From CAZLMW01 sp964560875 (GTDB taxonomy: Bacteria; Myxococcota_A; UBA9042), in NCBI GenBank assembly GCA_964560875.1, contig CAZLMW010000011.1:28632-92631 (forward strand): 64,000 nucleotides of DNA, written 5' to 3'. Positions within the stretch are counted from its first letter, which is position 1. Every line of letters begins with the position of its first letter. The position numbers were made by a program, and so were the translations under genes. Positions 18,101 through 22,771 of the stretch are shown piece after piece. A model generated the notes under the pieces. That model was not told the DNA's origin and searched no databases. It saw only the letters and a list, made by a program, of their open reading frames with translations.

Positions 18101-19847
18101 CGATGTCCTTCTTGCAGTGGATCGGCGACGGTTTGTAGGCGCACTTGTTGTTGCTGTCGCAGAAGTCGATCGTCGTGCAATCGCTGTCGTCGCAGTCGGA
18201 CGCGTCGTTGCAGCAGGACGAGTCGCCGTTGCTGATGTACTCGCACAAGCCTTCCTGGCTGTTCTTGAGCTTGCAGAGGTTGAACGTGCAGGCGTTGCCA
18301 TCGTCGCAGTCAGCGTTCTTGTTGCAGCAGCCGGGCTTGGTGCCGTCCGGGCCGTGAGTGCAGGCGTGGTTGACGCACCAGTCGACGTTGCAGGTGACGC
18401 TGTCGTCGCAGTCCTTGTTGTCGTCGCAGCACAGCGGGCTGATCTTGTTGTAAACGCACTTCTTCTGCGCCAGGTCGCACTTGTCGACGGTGCAGAACAG
18501 GCCATCGCTGCAGTCGTTATCGGTGTCGCAGCAGCCATCGAGCTTCTTGTTTTGGCACTTGCCCTCGACCTTGGACTCGGGGATGCCGTCGGCCTTCGCT
18601 TTCTTGAGGGCCTCGGGATCCTTCACGCAGCTGTCGATGGTGCAGGTGCTGCTGTCGTTGCACTCGTTGTCGATGAAGCAGCACGCCGAGATCTGCTTGT
18701 TGATGCAGGTGTAGTTGACGCAGGAGTCGTCGGTGCACTTGTTGGAGTCGTCGCACTCGTTGGTCTGCTGGAACGGGTCGCAGCAGATGCCCTTCTTGTT
18801 GTCGGGGACCGTGTGGCTGCACTTGGTCCAGTTGCCGGGCTGCGGCTTGTCGCACTTGTCGGTCGTGCAGAAGTTGCCGTCGTTGCAGGCGGTGTTGCTC
18901 TGCGCCGAGCAGCAGTCCTGGCGGAAGACGTCCGGTCCGAAGCGGCACTCGTTCTCGACGCACTGACCGGCCTTGCATGGGTCATTCGAGACGCATTCGG
19001 AGTCGCTGCAGCAGGCGCCGGTGGGCTTGATGTGCTTGCACTTGCCGGTCGCCACGTCGCAGCTGTCGACGGTGCAGGACTTGCCGTCGTTGCAGGGGTC
19101 GTCCTTGGTGCTGCAGCAGTCGGGGTCGGCCTTGGCGTTGAAGCACTTGCCGACGGGGCCCGAGAGGTCGCAGGTGTCGTCGGTGCACTTGTCGTTGTCG
19201 TTGCAGTCGGCGTTGCTCTTGCAATGGGCGCACTGGGCCTTGGCGGTCTCGGGGTTGTTGCACACCGCGCCGGGGTCGCAGTCGAACTTGCTGCCGCAGC
19301 AGCCGGCCTTGAGCGTGTAGACGCACTCGCCGCCGTTGCAGCCCTCGTTGGAGCATTCGCGGTCGTCGGTGCAGTCGCCGGAGCCAACGCAGCTCGGTGA
19401 GATCGAGACCCAGATGCGCGCCCGGGCCGAGTCGTTCTTCAGCTCCTTGCCGGCCTCGGTGAGGACGCACGAGATGGTGCGCAGACCCTTGTTCACATTG
19501 GAGAATTTGAAGGGCGAAGAGGTGGTGGAGGACTTGAATTTGCCGTCGAGGTAGCAGTTGACTTCCTTGCCATTGCCGAGCTTGAAATTTTCTGTGACGA
19601 ATTCGACGGTTACGTCTGCCTGTGTGCCGGCCGCAGGCTTGATGGTCGCCTTGTCCGTAGGCTTGACGATCTTAAGCGCTGGATCGCCCACGGCGAACGC
19701 TTCAACACCAAAATCAGCATCGACCCCCGACGCATAGTCGGAGAGCAACCCTGTTGGTGGTGCTTCGTCTTCGGCACAAGCGGCCGCTACGAGTAGCAGT
19801 ATGGGGAACCAAGAGCGGAAAGCGCGAAGGCTTCTCTGAATCCGCAT
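3198..19847 (-). CDS. Giant (5549-aa) multidomain MopE-repeat/lectin surface lipoprotein
   Basis: One uninterrupted frame of 5549 residues. ATG 19847 is chosen because GGAGGA lies five bases upstream and because it places a signal peptide at the N-terminus with lipobox LVAAAC (Cys24); upstream in-frame starts lack this. Architecture from the N-terminus: an Ig-like stretch (~50-140); Cys-rich repeats of the C-DGN-CT-D-CD type (~145-830); a jelly-roll/MAM-like region (~830-990); a cadherin-like domain; a GATase1-like region (~1095-1305); MopE-type metal-binding repeats (NPGA-E-CDG-DNDCDG, ~1460-3250) interrupted by an SUEL lectin (2071-2159) and a C-type lectin (2823-2945); then seven propeller-like modules (~3270-5215) separated by further MopE repeats; and a Cys/Trp-rich tail. 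It is probably lipid-anchored and surface exposed. The function is unknown; adhesion, prey or polymer binding and metal binding are inferences from domain type. Confidence 0.9.
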   Translation of the reverse strand: MRIQRSLRAFRSWFPILLLVAAACAEDEAPPTGLLSDYASGVDADFGVEAFAVGDPALKIVKPTDKATIKPAAGTQADVTVEFVTENFKLGNGKEVNCYLDGKFKSSTTSSPFKFSNVNKGLRTISCVLTEAGKELKNDSARARIWVSISPSCVGSGDCTDDRECSNEGCNGGECVYTLKAGCCGSKFDCDPGAVCNNPETAKAQCAHCKSNADCNDNDKCTDDTCDLSGPVGKCFNAKADPDCCSTKDDPCNDGKSCTVDSCDVATGKCKHIKPTGACCSDSECVSNDPCKAGQCVENECRFGPDVFRQDCCSAQSNTACNDGNFCTTDKCDKPQPGNWTKCSHTVPDNKKGICCDPFQQTNECDDSNKCTDDSCVNYTCINKQISACCFIDNECNDSSTCTIDSCVKDPEALKKAKADGIPESKVEGKCQNKKLDGCCDTDNDCSDGLFCTVDKCDLAQKKCVYNKISPLCCDDNKDCDDSVTCNVDWCVNHACTHGPDGTKPGCCNKNADCDDGNACTFNLCKLKNSQEGLCEYISNGDSSCCNDASDCDDSDCTTIDFCDSNNKCAYKPSPIHCKKDIDCDDGLPCTVDSCAIKDGCGTCENKAAKGCCTKDFECIDNLTCTIDTCDQKTNKCAYESKAGCCIDDKDALTKCDDKNGCTIDFCVNNQCRHTAPKNGCCTSVKDCPSSACEVASCDNIDAVTKVGTCTIKPDANCTCTTLTAATDCDDKNKCTNDTCLNGACAHTAIKGCCIDKFDCSDGDACTHDLCVFNECLNYSSLGGEKLCCSAATEAVDCASLNSECGVGKCLTQPDGTRSCVAVAKPVCTFEIGYCQDFSSQKTLPLMGWNPTDLKGTAKTNWKVGTSGGLGPDQHARFDWTPIKLNYKTCLQSPIFKAAGAKTITLQFDREFVKNAGNTAIEILGSLDGENADWTNATLVDTFKTTSNLGPETVDVVLPQNLSGSNGLRLAVCVAGTSSFNLTRFSMDNFCAAKGSAPTFASCPPNQVAEVGNITTVPIKAKDADLDAILSFSLVKAPKFAGISSAIYFFLDNSWNATLKLNPSLDDVGEHEITVKVTDGHLYRECTLKVTVTYKGGIVVWKPTEVPKVHAEVVRSNIKQAGKFVQVIEDLSLYSDYSKFDAVFVLLGVYPKNHALKETEVKALKLYLAQGGRIYMEGGDTWVFDTPTSLHTDFKIEGVLDESPNGVTGPLLGFRTYEDGTGGMTWKYDQSFDYNSGNDQIQGKTEVKRTGNLLRNNGVEKFWVHVGHDNPTAKYRTIGSSILFSGVRTDNTPLELMKKIFEFFDNGFPNCKKNTDCNDGNSCTTDVCDTKTGDCKSTNTCLCASQTSFKCGAKATKLVTNGGDATHIVKNYKCDPSIAFDGKEVAYEFVNDKSGPVTVYLNNVTNTQARLFVLKSTAKGCDPEGCVATSKPVSGGKASLAFPAAKGIKYYIVVDVPGKDKSAQFDLEIACEAGEICDDGLDNNNNKLVDCNDWASCCGDPACTEVCDGIDNDCDLKIDELCDDDGDGYCNVDMKVTKSAKCVNTTKPADDKQIPGDDCQDKVGTINPGATEICGNGKDDDCDGKTDEEGASGCKQYFKDLDSDGYGTGSARCLCQPDGTFKATKGGDCNDGNLDINPGKKEDCNTAYDDDCNGSDNDINAVDCKNQYTDQDSDGWGTAPFKCLCKAEGLFKSEKPGDCDDSKQVVNPGVAEICNNLDDNCDGTVDEGCDNDGDKFCDTNMKYDPKAEPILACPKGPGDTEDTDPAINPEGKEICDDKDNNSDGKTDEDCDKDGDKYCDAGIYTSGKPKVCPFGGSDCDDSKKTVNPGMNEDCNTPEDDNCNGTNNDINAKNSKPWFYDGDGDKWGSNNNQRTCVPVGKFNAVQPGDCKDNDAQINPGMPEICDNIDNDCDFIVDNNCDQDKDGYCNKGKKVVGKPKVCPSGGGDCDDFDAAVNPGKAEVCGNGKDDNCDGSQNDVNAIGCIKLFADSDNDTFGGSNSKCLCVAEGVFKVTNQQDCDDADPAINPFATEICNGVDDQCDGKTDEGCDDDLDGYCDADMGYAKAKIGDKNTCGTAVEHQPATTLTCAGGGTVKSVVFASYGTPTGTCGGFKTSTCHAAVSIDKIKAACVGKTSCTLDANNSIFGDPCGGVGKHLYVEVVCTGGLLDAPPVCKNGPGDCNDKVKTIHPGATESCDDLDTNCDGTIDTGCDKDKDGYCDAGLLVKAPAPKVCTNGGGDCDDFNNDVNPGANEVCGNAIDDNCNGSKNDENAKGCKTFYFDSDGDKHGVNSSKCLCLAAGAYTAPTGKDCNDNDNTINPDATEACDTKDNDCDGDVDEAGATGCTKYFYDNDLDGYGIDLTQCLCAKEKPYTASKKGDCNDNVKTVNPGAKEVCDDADNDCNTQVDDGCNDDGDKFCDEKMVVIGTPNLCPLGGKDCDDDDATVSPAGNELCDGKDNNCNGKIDEGCDDDNDDYCDANMKTIGTPPTCKKGGGDCADTNAAINPGAKEICGNTVDENCSGSDNDEGASGCKVYFIDKDKDGYGASASGSKCICKPEGDYVGTQGGDCDDTNNLVNKGATEICDGVDNNCDGTKDEGCDNDGDGYCDSNMATIGKPPVCPNGGGDCKDTVKAINPGAKEICGDGIDNNCSGDESDAGGDQCTDFFYDGDGDGFGVSGVKQCLCAPQKGKGFNAKKGGDCDDTNIAINPDAKEVCGDGIDNNCNGTSNEENATGCKDYYADKDKDGYGAGTKKCQCVPEGSFITNLAGDCNDNDATVNPGAEEICDGKDNTCKNSIDAGCDVDKDGYCDAGKKVSAGAEKTCPKTIVSCAGVVFNGKCYQGFSTLQTLTGARNACAAVGGKLASIATSTENTAVRQAAQKACGGTSSLIGLNDTSTEGQYVWEDGTAYKYKNWNGGEPNNSGNEDAVEINPSTGKWNDINVNSARCYVCELGKPSQGLGDDCDDSKAAINPGATEICDNIDNNCDGTPDDGCDDDNDGYCDGKVGIVGTPKICPNGGKDCDDNNSSVHPNKSEICDDFDNDCDKVVDNGCDDDKDGFCDSNLGTIGKPKVCPNGFGDCNDANAKINPAAKEECDTIDNNCAGGVDEGCNDDDGDGYCKGNAPKSSNCPNGGGDCDDNNKKIHPGAKEDCATKTDDNCNQKFNEQDALNCKNFFIDADEDGYGDGKEKPGCFCYQKGKYTAVAGGDCDDKDATVNPGAQEVCDGKDNDCKGIDKGCDDDKDGFCDSAMVVSNTTACPKTGTVASAACKETQPLFTGTESMNTRSHGGGYHPYFKEYWMSQWSGPYVYRYNASRQYVGSFYTGQNSMMDLWGESDSGDYYTANWNYYTITKMKGKSSSRLWTRSIGYYAGGVTGDGKYIYGKRAWQSTIYKLDKANGNVISTFNLSGGNYINYTNYGAFIWHKGKFYNGVYNGWVERHSMNGQYDGLRFPVNTSIYNATFDGKNWCFSPNNSTQYCWDLASFVCARGDDCLDNDAKSNPLATELCDGADNDCDGQVDEVCDKDGDGYCDTEAPLPFGNCCDAHLGAGCTDTLIQACVTKIYPGCKSKWTTQCASAVKQLGCNTCSFPAICPNGGNDCNDKNSKANPGAKEHCGTPNDDNCDGSTDQINADACQQFYYDNDGDGYGVNKFQCRCAASGKYNATTAGDCDDNDPTTHTGNSKEYCDGKDNNCNGTKDEGCDTDGDGYCDANMKVLNNVACPKSKASDASCLNKQAVINPDGFQGTKLGLNQHSWGGGFNRAKSEFWMPEYNGSYSTKIFRYDSKTYQFKGVFTTAERYVRQVWVDADGKNMYLATYYNGIKKYSIKYDAQGNASGSRLWSSYPSSYLSAVACDSTYCYVQRYTGSQLYVIRKDNGGYVKTKYLSGWYGCYNYGGLVIDEANKKMYRLSSCRSMYRYTFNGASSSYFYHDGWKTFPSVTPYATSFTGTEVCTSSTSGPTYCYTPKTGGGSFNRIHRTFPHGWSHSGGTFSTKHNEYWLPHWSNNYVYRYTDSRSYIRAFRLYRHQIMGGAADDKGNYYTAHWGYHEINKHYVANPGSSAYANHVWRRHYGSNGFVRYYPAGIAWYKNKVYLAKYAYNTSSIYVVNESNGAHENTINLQGCNYCGYTQYGSLAVFNDMIFKGTSSGWVEAFNLNSGAKVTQFVTGNSLHQGYFDRKRNEHCTANNGWRTWYCYDLDNMPAPKTKQIGMRTYYIGGGFHHKRQEYWYAGYTSGYSTIVYRYNGTTQQPVGQFNTAQRYVRDLEGDHTEDNYYVATYYNGVRKMSGTTSSVIWSRSPSSYMSGVTVDANYVYAMRYGDQTVWRLNRANGNTDKTFSLSGDWNGGTTYGIAIHKGQLFRTNSSRWVYGYDLVTGKSNGIKFTTEVTPYAVVNHPKKADGKTFCVSDSSDQTYCYKLPAKAQTYKSKTKNINTHGEGAGYHEYHNEFWYPSWTSGATTVYRYNVDGVAIGSFNSGQSYIRQLAGDPNEDAYYTANHYNRTITRRVGATSKLEWSYNIGHYATGVAVDKNYVYGMRYYDRTVYRLAKKKQGSQLVGTFQLSGDFTGNTYGIAVRQGKLWRTSYSNRWVYRYDLATGRHDGEKFQVESTPYQVAFTGTEICTSQNNSQIYCYPLISDSCVSGNDCDDNAKAINPGANEMCDGTDNNCNDEADEGCDKDGDGYCDAKLITVGTPKVCLKGGGDCNDTNPNHNPESPEVCDGKDNNCDQLVDEAGAIGCTKFYYDGDVDGYGTTSSKCLCKPDGLFTAKKTNDCNDKCKACYPGAPEICDNQDNDCGYKVMTTPTYVKQVNFNDRSHGGGFDATRGLYTYPQWAGRRVYLYNSTGKYTGYFDSGSDQIMQMFWDGKGDHYVATWGRGYVYKYKAQTAVKMWSYHVGGTVAAVTGDDKYIYAMRNTGNTVWIIDQKTGGLIKTMGLGGGGSPFNSSQYGALHYYAGHLYKGEGNTNWVYGYRASNGQFLNIRFPITQIGAIHGSSFNGAQACYHYNGQQRHYCYKLPGADVDYTYTTHSMNTRSHGGGYIPFHNEYWYPQWSGRTVYRYDNNYKYLGAITLSRDQIMDINGDPNSDFYYTANWGHNTVAKWRYDFKAKKETHYWTFNLGSTAGAVVADDKYVYAMRSGGNTVWVIDKNTGKQVKTMGLSNWQGGSSYGSMHIFAGKLYVGTTSRWIHRYNLSNGSFDGTRIYAANNIYNSAFDGKRICISPNSSTVYCHHITGKVSLIDEDCDKDGDGYCDKGMLTVGVPKVCPKGGNDCNDAAKTINPGALELCNNVDDNCNNTIDDGASGACDASALHAYAKCVSGGCKIIKCFDGYYNANGLLTDGCECTGADSNEPNNSAGQATTGTLTLQDVGMTQTFSGRVVDTTDTDFFRFYAQDNGDGGSNACDHFSVRVRFLKNPGGALRMRVWRGNVGKTNPVAGPGDSARENQPNAVCCGKTDFNWGTWLKSYGRNYYSSGDSEWGECPCQTNSSYSQRHAWNSGYNWNGYPGPYCAAHRRSNTGRCIPQGYYKTRCRNNSSWFYVEVYKGGSGSSCATYEIEASNGIYSTPYTRGYDP
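4210..10031 (-). repeat. Seven Trp/Tyr-rich propeller-like modules in the giant lipoprotein
   Basis: Seven homologous modules of about 180-220 residues lie at roughly 9430-10031, 7985-8640, 7305-7955, 6635-7262, 6000-6615, 4855-5480 and 4210-4830. Each opens with an HGGGY/F-type motif and EYWYPQWSG-like segment, then VYRYN, GxF, an (R/Q)(I/V)(M/R)Q block, YYTANWG, a W-S-x-x-x-G segment, DDKYVYAMR, VWxIDKxxG, SRWVYRYDL, and ends with FDGxxICxSxNSSxxYCY. Short repeated W/Y strands suggest a beta-propeller per module. I recognise no named family. Modules 1, 5 and 7 are followed by MopE repeats; modules 2-5 and 6-7 are back to back. Confidence 0.75.
11013..11381 (-). other. C-type lectin-like domain in the giant lipoprotein
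   Basis: Residues 2823-2945. The segment shows the C-type lectin plan: FNGKCYQGF, ARNACAAVGGKLASIAT, LIGLNDTSTEGQYVWEDG, then WNGGEPNNSGNEDAVEI and GKWNDINVNSARCYVCE. The EPN and WND motifs of Ca2+-dependent mannose-type sugar binding are both intact, so this is probably a functional sugar-binding domain. It is inserted between two MopE repeats. Confidence 0.8.
13371..13637 (-). other. SUEL-type (galactose/rhamnose-binding) lectin domain in the giant lipoprotein
   Basis: Residues 2071-2159. The domain has the hallmarks of the SUEL/Gal_Lectin family: a TLTCAGGGTVKSVVFASYG start, GTPTGTCGGF, then a KAACVGKTSCTLDANNSIFG segment and a closing KHLYVEVVC. All eight expected cysteines appear present. 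The family is mainly known from animals (sea urchin egg lectin, latrophilin), although bacterial copies exist. It probably binds rhamnose- or galactose-containing glycans. Confidence 0.75.
15920..16570 (-). other. GATase1/DUF4350-like region inside the giant lipoprotein
   Basis: Residues ~1095-1305. The segment begins GGIVVWKPTEV and runs through alternating strands and helices, with YSKFDAVFVLLGVYPKNHAL and LAQGGRIYMEGGDTWVFD. This is the pattern of glutamine-amidotransferase-like Rossmann domains found in bacterial surface proteins. I do not see the Cys-His-Glu triad of active enzymes, so a structural or ligand-binding role is more likely. The family assignment rests on pattern recognition only. 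Confidence 0.4.
17360..19410 (-). repeat. N-terminal Cys-rich (C-DGN-CT-D-C) repeat array of the giant lipoprotein
   Basis: About fifteen degenerate units of 40-50 residues, each with the pattern CNDGxxCTxDxCD, then GxC, then a CC pair. This pattern is common in surface proteins of Myxococcota and also fills the lipoprotein at 32098-35790. The regular cysteines imply small disulfide-linked domains, which fits an exported protein. The DNA repeats are diverged, so this is protein-level rather than nucleotide-level repetition. Confidence 0.75.
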
Positions 19848-20178
19848 GGCAGTCCTCCGATCGTCAGGTCGGGCATAAGTGCCGGCACGCACAAATGACG
19901 TCACGTGATCGTTTCTCGCGGGGATCTTGGTGATCGTTGGGCCAGGACGAAGTCCTCCAACGGGCGCGAAAACACGGGGGTAGGCGACCGGAGAAGCAGG
20001 GGATCGAACCCTGGCCGCAGGCTCCTCACTCCCTTGGGGGCGGGACGCTCGTAGCCGTTCCCTCAAACGTTAACAAAGCGCACATTTCAAGGCAAGGAGA
20101 TCCCATACGACACGGGCAGATAGAGCCGGTTCAGGCGCTCGCGAACCCGAGATTCGACGGTCCTCACGCGCGCGCGTG
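19848..20178. other. 331-bp intergenic region upstream of the giant lipoprotein gene
   Basis: It lies between the lipB stop and the giant gene start, both on the minus strand, so it should hold the giant gene promoter. The ribosome site (GGAGGA on the minus strand, 19853-19858) is clear. A perfect TGACGTCA palindrome lies at 19896-19903, about 50 bp upstream of the ATG, and could be an operator. I see no convincing -35/-10 pair and no RNA gene. Confidence 0.4.
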
Positions 20179-20862
20179 TCAGCGCGGGCGCTCCGCCGTG
20201 CGCGCGCTTGACGCGCTCGCGAGGGCCTCGGCTGCACGCGCGACTGCTCGGCGGCGGGCCTCGACGGTGCCCGTGTCGAACAGCGCGCTGTACCCCTTGG
20301 TAGCGGAGCCGCACAGCGCAAGACCGCCGGCCAGATCGCGATCGATCGCGACGTTCAGACTCATGCCGTGCAGCACGCAACGGTCGCGGACGCGAAGGCC
20401 AATGCTCGCCAGCTTGCCGTCAGCGGCCCACACGCCAACGTCCCGATCGACGTCGATGGTGGCCTGCTGACCGGCGTGATCAACGGCGACAGATCGGGCC
20501 GCAGTTAACATCGCGCAGACGAGCTCACGGATGGCCGGCAACGGCTGCGGAATCGCCACGAACATGACGAGCTGACCGGGCAAATGCAGGGTCGCCAGTC
20601 CGCCGCGGTCGGCGTCGATGACTTTGATCACGCGCGCATCGGCCAGTGCGAGGGTGTCTTCGAGCTCGCAGCGCCCCGGCTCTGTCTGAGCGCGACGACC
20701 GAGCGTCAATACCGGCGACGCGGGCTCGAAGAGGAGCACCCGCGATCGTTCGTCGCGGCGCGCCGCGGCGGCATCCGCATGGTTCCTCGCGACCGCATCG
20801 GCGAACGGCATGTCGCCTGCCCAGTGCCACGAGGCGTCACGAAGGCGGTCGGCAGCGGTCAT
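20179..20862 (-). CDS. lipB: Octanoyltransferase LipB (lipoate biosynthesis)
   Basis: A 227-residue LipB of normal length. It transfers octanoyl from acyl carrier protein to the lipoyl domains of dehydrogenase complexes, the first step of lipoate synthesis. The family motif DRGGLATLHLPGQLV is present, with Lys150 in ADGKLASIGLRV and the catalytic Cys184 in LALCGSATKG forming the Cys/Lys dyad. ATG 20862 is used; 22 bp separate it from the cdsA stop, so it is the last gene of the lspA-lgt-cdsA-lipB operon. Longer in-frame starts overlap cdsA and add a low-complexity Arg/Ser stretch. Confidence 0.93.
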   Translation of the reverse strand: MTAADRLRDASWHWAGDMPFADAVARNHADAAAARRDERSRVLLFEPASPVLTLGRRAQTEPGRCELEDTLALADARVIKVIDADRGGLATLHLPGQLVMFVAIPQPLPAIRELVCAMLTAARSVAVDHAGQQATIDVDRDVGVWAADGKLASIGLRVRDRCVLHGMSLNVAIDRDLAGGLALCGSATKGYSALFDTGTVEARRRAVARAAEALASASSARTAERPR

Positions 20863-20884
20863 CAGCGCGGGGCGGCCAGCGCGA

Positions 20885-21706
20885 TCAGTGCGCGACGAGC
20901 AGGTAGAGATAGAACACGGGCGCCGCGAAGAGCACACCGTCGATGCGATCAAGCATGCCGCCGTGGCCGGGCAGGAGCGTGCCGCTGTCCTTGGATCCGG
21001 TCGCGCGCTTGAACAGCGATTCGGCGAGATCGCCGATCTGACCGGTTGCGCCACAGAAGAAGCCCAGCGCCAACGCGTGATGAAGGTCGATCGCCGGCAG
21101 GAGCCAATTCATGCAGACCCATGCGCCGAACGTCGACGCGATCAGGCCGCCGATGGTGCCTTCGATGGTCTTCTTCGGGCTGATCAGCTCGTTGAGCTTG
21201 TGACGGCCAAACGTCCGGCCGGCGAAGTAGGCGCCCGTGTCGCCCGCGAACACGATCACGAACATCATCAGGATCGTGCCGCGCGCGAAAGAGACCGCAC
21301 CTTCCGCCGTGCCAGCCGGGACCTTGTGAGTCGCGATCGCGGCAATTGCGGCTGCCATTCCGCCGACATAGGCGATGGCAGCGAGTGTTATGGCGGCGCG
21401 ACGCGCGGCGATTTCGAGGTTTTCCGGCTTGCGCAGGGCGAGACCAAGCGCGGCGACGTTGGCCACCATCCACACCGCAAAAGGAAGCCTTCCCGGCAAC
21501 ATCGGCGACGCGGCGACAAGGCCCGCAAGGCCTGCACCGACACTCCTGTCGGTCCCGCGCGTGAATGCAAACATGGACAGTAATTCACGCGTCGCGAGGG
21601 CGGCAGCGATAGCAATGGTCACCGCGATCGCCGGGAGCGGGCCGGATACCAGCAGCCAGACGAGGAGCGGCGCGAGCACGAGCCCGGTGGCCAAGCGCGT
21701 CAACAT
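20885..21706 (-). CDS. cdsA: Phosphatidate cytidylyltransferase
   Basis: A 273-residue polytopic membrane enzyme that makes CDP-diacylglycerol from phosphatidate and CTP, the branch point of phospholipid synthesis. Hydrophobic segments fill the first 130 residues. The family signature is complete near the C-terminus: SLFKRATGSKDSG followed by PGHGGMLDRIDG, including the Lys-Asp and Asp-x-x-Asp metal-binding residues. The conserved FAGDTGAYFAGRTFGRHKL and SPKKTIEGTIGG segments precede it. It starts 12 bp after the lgt stop and is co-transcribed with lgt. Confidence 0.96.
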   Translation of the reverse strand: MLTRLATGLVLAPLLVWLLVSGPLPAIAVTIAIAAALATRELLSMFAFTRGTDRSVGAGLAGLVAASPMLPGRLPFAVWMVANVAALGLALRKPENLEIAARRAAITLAAIAYVGGMAAAIAAIATHKVPAGTAEGAVSFARGTILMMFVIVFAGDTGAYFAGRTFGRHKLNELISPKKTIEGTIGGLIASTFGAWVCMNWLLPAIDLHHALALGFFCGATGQIGDLAESLFKRATGSKDSGTLLPGHGGMLDRIDGVLFAAPVFYLYLLVAH

Positions 21707-21718
21707 ACGATCGGCTCG

Positions 21719-22714
21719 CTACGCGGCATGGGTGGATTCCTCAGCGTCATGATCGGCGCCTGCGGGAACGCCTGGAAATGGCCATGGACGGCGCCGAGCG
21801 AGCACCCAAAGCGCCCACAGCAGCATCGGGATGCTCACGAGCTGGGACGTGGATACAAGACCCCAAACCCATTCTCCGCGGTCGTCGGCGCGAACGAACT
21901 CCACCGCGAAGCGGAACAGGCCATACAACGCCACGTACTGGAAGAACAACTCGCCGCGGAAATGCCGGCCCCGGCGGAAGCGCCACAAGCCGAAGGCGAA
22001 GATGAGGAAGCAGGCGATGGACTCGTATAGTTGGGTCGGATGAACGTGCAGCGACGTGAGCGCGGCGTTGTCGATCAGGCCGTCCTTCAGGTGGCGATCC
22101 CAGGCGGGCGAATAGCGGGGGAACGCCAATCCGGTCGGAGAGTCGGTCACGCCGCCAAAACAGCACCCAGCGAGGAAACAGCCCATGCGGCCGATGAACT
22201 GGCCGAACGGGATGGCAAAACCGGCCATATCGCCCACGTCCCAGACAACGAGTTTGCGGCGCCGAACGAACCAGATCGCCGATGGAATGCACAGCAGCAG
22301 GCCGCCGTAGAAGACGTAGCCGCCGTACCAAATCTTGAAGACGCGCAGGCAGTCGCGACTTTGGCTGCAGAGGCCGGTTGCGGTGAGACAGAGATCGCCC
22401 AGCCCGGCGTCGAGGCATTGTTGATCAAACGTGCACTTGAGGCCCCTTGCGAGCGCGAGCGGTTTGAGCGCGGACGGGTCGACGCAGAGGTTGACGTAAT
22501 CCATGAAATAGCCGTCGGCCAGCACGTGTAAAAAGCGCGATCCCAGCAACCCGCAGGCCATCATCAGCAGGCCGAGATCGAGGATGTCGTTGCCGTCGCG
22601 ACCCTTGCGCACCCACTCGCGGTGTCCGAGCAAGATCGCGGCCGTGATGGCGATCATCAACAACGTGAAGTACGCCGGGAGCTTGGTGAAGCCGAGATCG
22701 AAGGTCGGGTGCAA
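21719..22714 (-). CDS. lgt: Prolipoprotein diacylglyceryl transferase
   Basis: A 331-residue inner-membrane enzyme that attaches diacylglyceryl to the lipobox cysteine of prelipoproteins. The Lgt signature appears as FIGRMGCFLAGCCFGG, with HPTQLYES later and the expected set of membrane segments. It starts with TTG at 22714, preceded by a GGAG eight bases upstream. Unlike typical Lgt (~270-290 aa) it has an extra loop of about 60 residues after the second membrane span, carrying six cysteines (CVDPS, CTFDQQC, CLTATGLC, CLRV). It follows lspA by 57 bp, so both lipoprotein-maturation enzymes are encoded together. Confidence 0.95.
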   Translation of the reverse strand: MHPTFDLGFTKLPAYFTLLMIAITAAILLGHREWVRKGRDGNDILDLGLLMMACGLLGSRFLHVLADGYFMDYVNLCVDPSALKPLALARGLKCTFDQQCLDAGLGDLCLTATGLCSQSRDCLRVFKIWYGGYVFYGGLLLCIPSAIWFVRRRKLVVWDVGDMAGFAIPFGQFIGRMGCFLAGCCFGGVTDSPTGLAFPRYSPAWDRHLKDGLIDNAALTSLHVHPTQLYESIACFLIFAFGLWRFRRGRHFRGELFFQYVALYGLFRFAVEFVRADDRGEWVWGLVSTSQLVSIPMLLWALWVLARRRPWPFPGVPAGADHDAEESTHAA

Positions 22715-22771
22715 GGGGACGACTCCGAACCGGACTGTCGAGCGAACGCGGGATGCGATGGGCTCGCTGCC

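Noticed and set aside
17223..19400. A 725-codon + strand frame opposite the N-terminal Cys-repeat array
   Set aside because: Same composition artefact as above; no start signal and no domain.
19997..20013. tRNA T-arm-like sequence on the minus strand (CAGGG stem, TTCGATC loop)
   Set aside because: No matching acceptor, D-arm or anticodon arm is found at the required distance, and neither a tRNA nor tmRNA can be folded here.
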